A DNA stretch of 64,000 nucleotides, taken from contig NZ_OY782186.1 of assembly GCF_963677685.1 (NCBI RefSeq), positions 2,852,001-2,916,000 of the forward strand, read 5' to 3'. This stretch comes from an uncultured Bacteroides sp. GTDB lineage: Bacteria > Bacteroidota > Bacteroidia > Bacteroidales > Bacteroidaceae. Below, piece by piece: positions 46,735 to 54,973 of the stretch (position 1 is its first letter; every line of letters starts with the position of its first letter). Under the pieces are notes generated by a model. That model searched no databases, was not told the DNA's origin, and saw nothing but the letters and a program-made list of their open reading frames with translations. Both the position numbers and the translations under genes were made by a program.

Positions 46735-48726
46735 ATGAAGACAAATCTTAGTTCTCAAATCACTCTCAATAGGGTCTCCCCCAGATACTACAGACCAGAG
46801 AATGCATTTGAGAAATCGGTATTAACCCGATTTGAAAAAATTCCTACTGACATTTACGAATCCATAGAAGAAGGTGCTAAACAAGTTGCAGCGGAAATAG
46901 CATCAGTTATTCGCGAGAAACAAAAAAACGGTCGTTTTTGTGTATTAGCACTAACCGGAGGAAGTTCTCCACGCAATGTTTACAATGAACTCGTTCGCTT
47001 GCATAAAGAAGATCAACTAAGCTTCCGCAATGTTATAGTATTCAACCTATATGAATACTATCCTTTAGCCCCAGATGCAATAAACAGTAACTTTAATGCA
47101 TTAAAAGAAATGCTTCTGAACCATGTTGATATTGACAAGCAGAACATTTTCACCCCAGACGGTACTATAGCCAAAGATACGATCTTGGAATATTGTCGTC
47201 TTTACGAGCAGCGCATCGAAAGTTTTGGTGGAATTGACATTGTGTTATTGGGTATCGGACGTGTAGGAAATATTGCATTCAATGAACCGGGGTCTCGCTT
47301 AAATTCTGCAACTCGTTTGATTCTTCTCGATAATGCGTCACGTGATGAGGCTGCTAAAAGCTTTGGTAGTATAGAAAGCACTCCTATCAGTTCTATCACG
47401 ATGGGTGTATCAACCATTTTAGCAGCAAAAAGGATTATTCTTACAGCTTGGGGCGAAGATAAAGCCAGCATGATTAAAGAATGTGTAGAAGGAGCTGTCA
47501 CAGATACTATCCCCGCATCTTATCTCCAAACTCACAACAATGCTCAGATAGCTATAGATTTATCGGCTGCTGCTAATCTAACCCGCATTCATCATCCTTG
47601 GTTAGTAACTTCTTGTGAATGGAATGATAAACTAATCCGAAGTGCTATTGTTTGGCTTTGTTCACTCACAGGTAAGCCTATTCTAAAACTAACGAATAAA
47701 GATTATAATGAAAATGGATTGAGTGAACTACTTGCTCTCTACGGATCAGCATACAACGTAAACATTAAAATATTCAACGATTTACAACATACCATCACAG
47801 GATGGCCGGGAGGAAAGCCAAATGCTGACGATACCTATCGTCCGGAACGAGCTAAACCCTTCCCAAAACGTGTCGTTGTCTTCTCTCCTCACCCGGATGA
47901 TGATGTTATTTCTATGGGAGGAACGATCAGGCGTCTTGTGGAGCAAAAACATGAAGTACATGTTGCCTATGAAACCTCTGGAAACATTGCCGTAGGAGAT
48001 GAAGAAGTTATACGCTTTCTTCATTTTATCAACGGTTTTAATCAACTTTTCGTAAATAGTGAAGACAAGATTATAAGCGAAAAATATGCTGAGATTCGTG
48101 ATTTCTTAAAAGGTAAGAAAGATGGAGATATAGATACGCGAGATATCCTCACGATAAAAGGATTAATTAGGCGTGGAGAAGCACGTACTGCTTGTACGTA
48201 CAACAACATACCTCTTAATCGTTGCCACTTTCTAGACTTACCTTTCTACGAAACAGGAAGGATACAGAAAGGGCCAATTAGTGAAGCAGATATAGATATT
48301 GTTCGTAAGCTATTGCAAGAGGTAAAACCTCACCAGATATTTGTTGCAGGAGATTTAGCTGATCCTCACGGAACCCACCGTGTTTGTACCGATGCCGTAT
48401 TTGCCGCTATTGATCTTGAAAAAGAAGAAGGAGCTAAATGGTTGAAAGATTGCCGCATCTGGATGTATCGAGGTGCATGGGCCGAATGGGAAATTGAAAA
48501 TATTGAAATGGCTGTTCCCATTAGTCCTGAAGAGCTTCGTGCCAAACGAAATTCTATATTGAAGCATCAATCACAAATGGAAAGCGCCCCATTCATGGGC
48601 AATGACGAACGTCTGTTCTGGCAACGCAGTGAAGAACGTAATCGCGGGACGGCAGCCTTATACGATAGCTTGGGGTTAGCTTCTTATGAAGCTATGGAAG
48701 CTTTTGTTGAATACCTCCCACTCTAA
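46735..48726 (+). CDS. NagB-like domain fused to a PIG-L deacetylase (NagB active site degenerate)
   Basis: 663 aa, two domains. Residues about 25-290 follow glucosamine-6-phosphate deaminase NagB, and about 375-660 are a PIG-L/LmbE-type zinc deacetylase with PHPDDDVISMGG and DPHGTH. In the NagB part the family's MDEY reads LYEY, and GNDGHIAFNEP reads GRVGNIAFNEP. The residues equal to E. coli Asp72, Asp141 and His143 are therefore Tyr, Val and Asn, while Glu148 remains. The first half should not deaminate as NagB does, and may bind a sugar phosphate. The deacetylase half looks intact. Usual database names that call it NagB may be misleading. Confidence 0.88.
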   Translation: MKTNLSSQITLNRVSPRYYRPENAFEKSVLTRFEKIPTDIYESIEEGAKQVAAEIASVIREKQKNGRFCVLALTGGSSPRNVYNELVRLHKEDQLSFRNVIVFNLYEYYPLAPDAINSNFNALKEMLLNHVDIDKQNIFTPDGTIAKDTILEYCRLYEQRIESFGGIDIVLLGIGRVGNIAFNEPGSRLNSATRLILLDNASRDEAAKSFGSIESTPISSITMGVSTILAAKRIILTAWGEDKASMIKECVEGAVTDTIPASYLQTHNNAQIAIDLSAAANLTRIHHPWLVTSCEWNDKLIRSAIVWLCSLTGKPILKLTNKDYNENGLSELLALYGSAYNVNIKIFNDLQHTITGWPGGKPNADDTYRPERAKPFPKRVVVFSPHPDDDVISMGGTIRRLVEQKHEVHVAYETSGNIAVGDEEVIRFLHFINGFNQLFVNSEDKIISEKYAEIRDFLKGKKDGDIDTRDILTIKGLIRRGEARTACTYNNIPLNRCHFLDLPFYETGRIQKGPISEADIDIVRKLLQEVKPHQIFVAGDLADPHGTHRVCTDAVFAAIDLEKEEGAKWLKDCRIWMYRGAWAEWEIENIEMAVPISPEELRAKRNSILKHQSQMESAPFMGNDERLFWQRSEERNRGTAALYDSLGLASYEAMEAFVEYLPL

Positions 48727-48754
48727 AAAAGAATAATCTTTCAATTATAAAAAT

Positions 48755-48803
48755 CCACAGAGCATATTGTCATTCAAAATGAAATATGCATCTGTGGCTT
48801 TTC
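48755..48803 (+). terminator. Terminator after the NagB-like/PIG-L gene
   Basis: Stem CCACAG / CTGTGG extended by GCATATT-type pairing, followed by CTTTT. Confidence 0.65.
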
Positions 48804-48849
48804 TATTTACATAAATCATGAAATAGAGCTAATTTTGATTTATTACATC

Positions 48850-48857
48850 TATTTTTG
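48850..48857 (+). promoter_or_regulatory. Bacteroidetes -7 box for the amidase-like gene
   Basis: TATTTTTG, about 20 nt before the start codon. Confidence 0.5.
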
Positions 48858-48877
48858 TAGCACAAATTGCGGAAAAG

Positions 48878-51793
48878 ATGAAAAAGCGAACTCTACTCTC
48901 CATATTATTATTACTATTATTCAGTCACACCTTTGCACAAGATGTAGAACGAAACATTAACGAGCGATTAAAGGATTTTTTCAATCAATATACCTGTTCA
49001 TCCACTAATGTAGGCAAATGCAAATTAGATAGTTTTAAAGTTGATTACAACAAAAAGAAACTATGGATATATGCTAATGCAAATTTTGGCTACCAACCTT
49101 TCTTGCCGGAGATCACTGAGAATATTTACAGGCAATTAAAACAATTGTTACCTGGGCCAGTTTGTTTTTTCGATATGAGTGTTATTACAGATGGAAAAAC
49201 AATAGACGAGCTCATTCCAAACATCTACCGGAAAGGGAAAAAAGATAAGTCACGCCTTTATACAAAATTAGATCACACAGGTGCTCCATGGGTTAGTAAT
49301 ATCTCTCGTCCATACAATATTGACAGAGGATTAGATGGCCGGGAAATTGCCGTATGGCAAAGTCATGGAAAGTATTACATCAATGACAAGAAAGAATGGG
49401 GATGGCAACGCCCTCGAATATTTTGCACTACAGAGGACCAATTTACTCAATCATTTATATTACCTTACGTCATTCCGATGCTTGAAAATGCAGGAGCTAA
49501 TGTGTTTACTCCACGGGAGAGAGACACACAAAGAAACGAAGTGATTGTAGATAATGACACAAAACAGAGCAACTCCATCTACCTGGAAATGAAAAGTCGC
49601 AAAGCGCATTGGGATACTACACCTATCCCTGGTTTCAAGGGCATGAAACAAATGTATCAAGACGGAGAGAATCCTTTCTCAATGGGTAGAGCCCGTTTTG
49701 CAAAAACAGAAAAGAGAAAAAATAAAGCATTTGCTGAATGGGTACCCTATATTCCGGAAACAGGAAAGTATGCCGTGTATGTTTCTTATCAAACTCTCCC
49801 CAATAGTGTCAGCGATGCTAAATATTTGGTTTTCCATAACGGAGGAGTCACAGAGTTCAAAGTCAACCAAAAGATAGGTGGAGGTACATGGGTTTATCTA
49901 GGAACTTTTGCGTTCGATAAAGGTAGTCATGACTATGGCATGGTGGTTTTAAGTAATGAGAGCAAGGAAAAAGGCGTGATTTCTGCCGATGCCGTGCGCT
50001 TTGGAGGGGGAATGGGAAACATCGCTCGCGGAGGATCTACAAGTGGCTTGCCTCGCTATCTGGAAGGAGCTCGTTATTCTGCTCAATGGGCAGGTATGCC
50101 TTATGAAATCTACGGAGGTAAGAAAGGAACAAACGACTACATTGATGATATTAACACCCGTGCCAATACGATAAACTATCTATCGGGAGGATCTGTATAC
50201 AACCCACAACAAAAAGGATTAGGAGTCCCTGTGGAAATGACTCTTGCACTGCACACAGATGCCGGATTCAGCAAAGAGAATGATATTATCGGTTCGCTAG
50301 GAATCTACACCACAGCCTATAACAATAAGCTGCTAGGTTCCGGCGTTAGCCGTTACGCTTCCCGTGATCTGGCAGATATCATACTCACCCAATTACAAAA
50401 GGACATCCCCTCCGAATTTAATGCACAATGGACACGACGCCATCTATGGGATCGAAATTATAGTGAAACCCGCCTACCGGCAGTGCCCTCCACTATCATC
50501 GAGCTACTCTCCCATCAAAATTTTGCTGATATGAAATTGGGACATGATCCTAATTTCAAGTTTACCGTAGGAAGATCAATTTATAAGGCTGTACTCCGCT
50601 TCATCTCCGCGCAACACAATGAGAACTATATCGTGCAGCCACTTCCGATAAGCCATTTTGCTATTCAGTTTGGAAAGAAAAAGAACACTCTACAACTGAA
50701 CTGGAAAGGTGAAAATGACCGCTTAGAGCCAACTGCTAAACCTAAAAAATACATGGTTTATACCAGAATCGGACGTGGAGGGTTTGATAATGGTACATTA
50801 GTCAACTCAACTTCGCACACCGTAAAGATAGAGCCGGGAATTGTTTATTCTTTTAAAGTAACAGCGGTGAACCGTGGCGGAGAAAGTTTTCCTTCGGAGA
50901 TATTATCAGCTTATAAAGCAAAAAACGAACGAGGGAGAGTACTGATTATTAACGGCTTTGACCGTATAAGCGGTCCTGCCGTAATAGACAACAATGATGA
51001 AGCCGGATTCAACTTGGAAGAAGATCCCGGAGTGCCTTACCTTTATGACATTTCTTACTGTGGTGTACAAAAAAACTTTAATCGAGAGAGAGCTGGGAAA
51101 GAAGGGAAAAATGGGCTGGGATACAGTAGCGGTGAACTAGAGGGCATGAAAATAGCAGGCAATACCTTTGATTATCCTTTCATTCACGGAAAAGCCATAC
51201 AGGCAGCGGGAGGTTATAGTTTCGTGTCGTGTAGCAATGAAGCAGTGGAGAGTCGACTTGTCCGTTTGGAAGATTATCCGGTAGTAGACCTAATCTTAGG
51301 ATTAGAAAAGGAGGACAGCAAAAGCAATCCTGCACGTAATATTTATTATAAAACATTCAGCTCAGTCATGCAGAGATTGCTCACCGCCTACTGCCAATCG
51401 GGAGGAAATGTCTTAGTAAGTGGTTCTTATGTAGGAAGTGACATGAACGATTCGCAGGGAAATCGCGAGTTTACAGAAAAAGTTTTAAAATATGGATTTC
51501 AACATTCACTACGTAACACGTATTCCGGAAAAATCAACGGCTTAGGGCGAAGTATCACCATACCACGCCTACCCAATGAAAAGAGTTACGCTGTTACTCA
51601 TCCGGATTGTATCACCCCGGTATCTCCTGCTTTTTCCGTATTTGCCTATTCTATTGGTCAGCAGAGTGCCGGCATTGCTTATAAAGGAACGTATCGTACA
51701 TTCGTTTTAGGATTTCCTTTTGAAAGTATTGAATCAGAATCCGACAGAGCTGTTATTATGTCCTCAGTTTTGAACTTTTTTTTAGAACATTGA
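48878..51793 (+). CDS. Large secreted amidase_3-like protein with golvesin-like and FnIII domains
   Basis: 971 aa with a 20-residue signal peptide (ending TFAQ). An N-acetylmuramoyl-L-alanine amidase-like fold is interrupted by an inserted golvesin-type beta domain (about 255-370). Amidase-like residues are the His in AVWQSHGKYY, the Arg/Glu region TPRERDTQRNE, the His in LALHTDAG and the Glu in PSTIIELLSHQNF. A fibronectin III-like stretch (about 600-690) follows, then a C-terminal domain of about 280 residues. Bacteroides homologues are often called xanthan lyase, a name the sequence does not support. A peptidoglycan role is likely. Confidence 0.78.
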   Translation: MKKRTLLSILLLLLFSHTFAQDVERNINERLKDFFNQYTCSSTNVGKCKLDSFKVDYNKKKLWIYANANFGYQPFLPEITENIYRQLKQLLPGPVCFFDMSVITDGKTIDELIPNIYRKGKKDKSRLYTKLDHTGAPWVSNISRPYNIDRGLDGREIAVWQSHGKYYINDKKEWGWQRPRIFCTTEDQFTQSFILPYVIPMLENAGANVFTPRERDTQRNEVIVDNDTKQSNSIYLEMKSRKAHWDTTPIPGFKGMKQMYQDGENPFSMGRARFAKTEKRKNKAFAEWVPYIPETGKYAVYVSYQTLPNSVSDAKYLVFHNGGVTEFKVNQKIGGGTWVYLGTFAFDKGSHDYGMVVLSNESKEKGVISADAVRFGGGMGNIARGGSTSGLPRYLEGARYSAQWAGMPYEIYGGKKGTNDYIDDINTRANTINYLSGGSVYNPQQKGLGVPVEMTLALHTDAGFSKENDIIGSLGIYTTAYNNKLLGSGVSRYASRDLADIILTQLQKDIPSEFNAQWTRRHLWDRNYSETRLPAVPSTIIELLSHQNFADMKLGHDPNFKFTVGRSIYKAVLRFISAQHNENYIVQPLPISHFAIQFGKKKNTLQLNWKGENDRLEPTAKPKKYMVYTRIGRGGFDNGTLVNSTSHTVKIEPGIVYSFKVTAVNRGGESFPSEILSAYKAKNERGRVLIINGFDRISGPAVIDNNDEAGFNLEEDPGVPYLYDISYCGVQKNFNRERAGKEGKNGLGYSSGELEGMKIAGNTFDYPFIHGKAIQAAGGYSFVSCSNEAVESRLVRLEDYPVVDLILGLEKEDSKSNPARNIYYKTFSSVMQRLLTAYCQSGGNVLVSGSYVGSDMNDSQGNREFTEKVLKYGFQHSLRNTYSGKINGLGRSITIPRLPNEKSYAVTHPDCITPVSPAFSVFAYSIGQQSAGIAYKGTYRTFVLGFPFESIESESDRAVIMSSVLNFFLEH

Positions 51794-51873
51794 GCAAACA
51801 TTTCACTCAGAAAAGAGTTATTACAAATAAAGTTAAGAAAACAGCTTCATTGTTGATTATCCGATATAAATTC

Positions 51874-51881
51874 TATCTTTG
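51874..51881 (+). promoter_or_regulatory. Bacteroidetes -7 box for the two small ORFs
   Basis: TATCTTTG, 34 nt before the 106-aa gene. Confidence 0.6.
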
Positions 51882-51915
51882 CCTATTTAGTAATAACCTG
51901 TAAAATAGAAACACT

Positions 51916-52236
51916 ATGTACACAATACAAGCAAACACATCGGGCACCCGATGCATGGAAATTTCAGAAAAGAATTTGGCTACTATTGAAAAATATGCTT
52001 TGTTCCGTCACTTGATTGACAGTACAGGCATCATAGATGAACCGGTTCTAGAAAAATTAAGACTCAACATTCGTTCCATTATAGCCTCCGAAACAGAAGA
52101 TTGCAAAGACTTACTAGATCTATGCATTGACGTGATTTATCATAATAATATGAAAGCTTTCGGACTTCAGCAGCTTATACAACTCTATCTAAAGTGGCTA
52201 TCTGAAGACGATGAATCAGAAGAAGAACAAAAATGA
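51916..52236 (+). CDS. Small hypothetical acidic protein
   Basis: 106 aa, cytoplasmic, predicted helical, with an acidic C-terminal tail (SEDDESEEEQK). I do not recognise a family. Its stop overlaps the next gene's start by 4 nt (ATGA-type overlap), so the two are translationally coupled. The pair sits between an amidase-like gene and ygiQ with its own promoter box. Confidence 0.8.
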   Translation: MYTIQANTSGTRCMEISEKNLATIEKYALFRHLIDSTGIIDEPVLEKLRLNIRSIIASETEDCKDLLDLCIDVIYHNNMKAFGLQQLIQLYLKWLSEDDESEEEQK

Positions 52237-52448
52237 AGACTATAAATACTTGTGAGGAGGCTGACTACAGCCCCCTCATTCCGGCAATAGTCGGACTCTG
52301 CACAGCAAAAAAAGGTGAAAGCCTCAAAATTATCATGAACAATGCTGAAGCATTTAGTGATTTAAAAACATACCTATCAAAGCAAAATATAGGGTTTCGC
52401 GAAATATACGATGACTCTCGCATGACTGTAGAATTCACCATTTTATAA
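52233..52448 (+). CDS. Small hypothetical protein coupled to the preceding gene
   Basis: 71 aa, overlapping the previous gene by 4 nt. The sequence suggests a compact alpha/beta fold (AIVGLCTAKKGESLKIIMNN, then KQNIGFREIYDD). It resembles in style the small TusA-like or sulfur-carrier-like proteins, having a Cys at residue 23, but the family is not certain. It is likely to form a complex with the 106-aa protein. Confidence 0.7.
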   Translation: MKTINTCEEADYSPLIPAIVGLCTAKKGESLKIIMNNAEAFSDLKTYLSKQNIGFREIYDDSRMTVEFTIL

Positions 52449-52490
52449 GTCTACTGGATATCAATCACCGTACGTAAACAAAATTATCCG

Positions 52491-52498
52491 TATCTTTG
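52491..52498 (+). promoter_or_regulatory. Bacteroidetes -7 box almost touching the ygiQ start
   Basis: TATCTTTG ends 5 nt before the ATG at 52504, which predicts a nearly leaderless mRNA. Confidence 0.6.
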
Positions 52499-52503
52499 CC
52501 CCC

Positions 52504-54360
52504 ATGAAAGAATATAGACTGACCGATTGGTTACCTACAACCAAGAAAGAGGTGGAGCTCAGAGGATGGGATGAATTAGACGTGATTCTTTTTAGTGGCG
52601 ACGCCTATGTAGATCATCCCTCATTTGGTGCTGCCGTTATCGGGCGCATCTTAGAAGCAAAGGGATTACGAGTAGCGATTGTTCCTCAACCCAATTGGCG
52701 AGACGACTTACGAGATTTCAAAAAGTTGGGACGCCCACGCCTTTTCTTTGGTATCAGTGCAGGATGTATGGATTCGATGGTCAACAAATACACAGCCAAC
52801 AAGCGTTTGCGTAGTGAAGATGCCTATACTCCTGACGCCCGTCCAGATATGCGCCCGGAATATCCCAGCATTGTCTATACTCAGATATTAAAACAACTTT
52901 GGCCCGATGTACCTGTCATATTAGGAGGTATAGAAGCATCTATGCGCCGACTGACGCATTATGATTATTGGCAAGACTCTGTCAGAAAAAGCATTTTATG
53001 TGATAGCGGAGCAGACCTACTCATTTACGGCATGGGAGAAAAACCAATCACAGAGATGGTTCATCACCTCAATGAGACACTTGCCACACAACAGAAATCG
53101 CAAATGACTGTTGAGTTATTGAGAAGCATCACAGATATTCCCCAAACAGCTTATATCAATACTACATCTGGCATTCCACAACAAGAGGGAGATATCACTC
53201 TCTATAGCCATGAAGAGTGCTTACGCGACAAAAAGAAGCAAGCAGCCAACTTCCGTCATATAGAAGAAGAGAGCAACAAATATGCCGCATCACGCATGAC
53301 TCAAAAGGTAGGCTCTGAAACAATAGTGGTCAACCCTCCTTATCCTCCTATGACACAAGCAGAGCTCGATCGTTCATTCGAACTAGCTTATACTCGCCTG
53401 CCACACCCCAAATACAAGAACAAGCGTATTCCGGCTTACGACATGATTAAGTTTTCCGTCAATATTCATCGTGGCTGCTTTGGCGGATGTGCCTTTTGTA
53501 CGATCTCTGCCCATCAAGGCAAGTTCATTGTCAGCCGTAGCAAGGAAAGTATCCTAAACGAAGTGAAAGCAGTAACAGAAATGCCAGACTTCAAAGGGTA
53601 TCTTAGTGATTTGGGCGGACCTTCGGCAAATATGTACAAAATGGGAGGACGAGACGAAGCCGTGTGTCGCAAATGCAAGCGACCGTCATGTATCCATCCT
53701 AAAGTATGCCCCAACCTCAATACCGACCATCAACCTCTCTTGGATATATACCATAGTGTAGACGCTATGCCCGGTATCAAGAAAAGCTTTATCGGTAGCG
53801 GAGTACGTTACGACTTACTACTACATCAGAGCAAGGATCCTAAAGTAAACCGCAGCACAGCAGAATATACCCGTGAGCTGATAGCCAACCATGTTAGCGG
53901 TCGACTTAAAGTCGCTCCGGAACACACCAGTGACGCTGTGCTCAGCATCATGCGCAAACCCTCTTTTGAGCAGTTTGGCGCATTCAAAAAGATATTCGAT
54001 CGTATAAATAAAGAGCTAAATCTTCGCCAACAGCTTATCCCCTATTTCATAAGCAGTCACCCCGGGTGCAAAGAAGAAGATATGGCAGAACTCGCTGTAC
54101 TCACCAAACAACTCGATTTCCATCTGGAGCAAGTACAAGACTTCACCCCTACTCCCATGACCGTGGCTACCGAAGCTTGGTACTCCGGCTTTCATCCGTA
54201 TACCCTAGAGCCTGTGTTCAGTGCCAAGACCCCTCGCGAAAAGCTGGCGCAACGACAGTTCTTCTTCTGGTACAAACCTGAAGAGCGCCGAAACATCATT
54301 AATGAATTAAAGAGAATTGGTCGGCAAGACTTGCTTGATAAGCTCTACGGGAAAAGATGA
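52504..54360 (+). CDS. YgiQ family radical SAM protein
   Basis: 618 aa with the N-terminal YgiQ domain (about 20-300, including VILGGIEASMRRL), then the radical SAM core with the 4Fe-4S-binding CxxxCxxC motif in GCFGGCAFCTISAHQG (about 325-340), a further Cys cluster CRKCKRPSCIHPKVCP (about 384-399) and the HPGCKEEDM region. The reaction is unknown for the family, although a methylthiotransferase-like or tRNA-related function has been suggested. Length is typical. Possibly leaderless. It converges with the MutS-like gene. Confidence 0.9.
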   Translation: MKEYRLTDWLPTTKKEVELRGWDELDVILFSGDAYVDHPSFGAAVIGRILEAKGLRVAIVPQPNWRDDLRDFKKLGRPRLFFGISAGCMDSMVNKYTANKRLRSEDAYTPDARPDMRPEYPSIVYTQILKQLWPDVPVILGGIEASMRRLTHYDYWQDSVRKSILCDSGADLLIYGMGEKPITEMVHHLNETLATQQKSQMTVELLRSITDIPQTAYINTTSGIPQQEGDITLYSHEECLRDKKKQAANFRHIEEESNKYAASRMTQKVGSETIVVNPPYPPMTQAELDRSFELAYTRLPHPKYKNKRIPAYDMIKFSVNIHRGCFGGCAFCTISAHQGKFIVSRSKESILNEVKAVTEMPDFKGYLSDLGGPSANMYKMGGRDEAVCRKCKRPSCIHPKVCPNLNTDHQPLLDIYHSVDAMPGIKKSFIGSGVRYDLLLHQSKDPKVNRSTAEYTRELIANHVSGRLKVAPEHTSDAVLSIMRKPSFEQFGAFKKIFDRINKELNLRQQLIPYFISSHPGCKEEDMAELAVLTKQLDFHLEQVQDFTPTPMTVATEAWYSGFHPYTLEPVFSAKTPREKLAQRQFFFWYKPEERRNIINELKRIGRQDLLDKLYGKR

Positions 54361-54439
54361 AAGCATGAAAATATTTTAGATTCCCTCTAACAAATAGAAG
54401 AAGTAAGCAAAGGGGGCGTTTCATTATAAGTTATCTGAA

Positions 54440-54475
54440 TTACATTATAAGTTATGCACATAACTTATAATGTAA
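54440..54475. repeat. Perfect 17-bp inverted repeat with an extra half-site
   Basis: Arms 54440-54456 and 54459-54475 with a 2-nt centre; a third copy of the half-site CATTATAAGTTAT lies at 54422-54434. It sits in the 130-nt convergent gap between ygiQ and the MutS-like gene, exactly at the left edge of the variable array. It is AT-rich with no T-run, so it is a poor terminator. It could be a protein-binding or recombination site. Confidence 0.6.
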
Positions 54476-54490
54476 ATGCACAAACATAAG

Positions 54491-54892
54491 TCAATGAAAT
54501 GATTTCAATTTTGTTATAATCTCCCTTTCATTCAAAAAAAACTCTTCCTTCGGAAGAGCTTTTTTTACTTCAGAGAAAGTTATTTCTGATTTCCAATTTT
54601 CAAATGCCTGCACGTCAATTGCTTTGTTAAGTTGAACTGTTACTCCATCTGGAGATTCCTGCACGTCTTTGCTATTAAAGTGACGCAACAGACTAGCTAT
54701 AGGAAAGCCTATGGAAACGACCTCACTACCGACACGCTTTACATATCTCTTCTTCACTGCAAACGAAGCAAAGCCAGTCACAAAAGCAAAGGCGGAACGC
54801 TCATAAGCTTTATAAAAAATCCCTTCACGAAAGAGGAAAATGCAATCTTCATTCGAAGACTCTAAAGACAAAACAAAATCCATAGTAGACAT
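54491..54892 (-). CDS. Small MutS-domain-I-like protein (DGR accessory MSL type)
   Basis: 133 aa, started at MSTMDFVLSL. Residues about 15-75 follow the N-terminal mismatch-recognition domain of MutS: CIFLFREGIFYKAYERSAF matches the family's FFRxGxFYExFxxDA pattern, and VVSIGFPIASLLRHF matches the later GVPxHxxxxYL element. ATPase and clamp domains are absent. Stand-alone MutS-like (MSL) proteins are known companions of diversity-generating retroelements. It is the last gene of the leftward array, 39 nt plus a hairpin after target 1. Its first 13 codons are repeated in the short ORFs between the targets. Confidence 0.72.
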   Translation of the reverse strand: MSTMDFVLSLESSNEDCIFLFREGIFYKAYERSAFAFVTGFASFAVKKRYVKRVGSEVVSIGFPIASLLRHFNSKDVQESPDGVTVQLNKAIDVQAFENWKSEITFSEVKKALPKEEFFLNEREIITKLKSFH

Positions 54893-54911
54893 AAGCAAAT
54901 ATTTTTAAAGA

Positions 54912-54934
54912 GTCGGGCGGCAACACCGCCCGAC
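54912..54934 (-). repeat. Hairpin after target 1
   Basis: Perfect 9-bp arms GTCGGGCGG / CCGCCCGAC around a 5-nt loop, 39 nt after the stop codon. No strong T-run. Same place and sequence as the hairpins after the other three targets. Confidence 0.85.
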
Positions 54935-54973
54935 AAATAATCAAAATGAATCCAAGGCGCTCGACAAAGCTCG

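Noticed and set aside
48878..51793. Annotation as xanthan lyase
   Set aside because: No polysaccharide lyase motifs are seen; the residues that can be recognised are amidase_3-like plus a golvesin-type domain.
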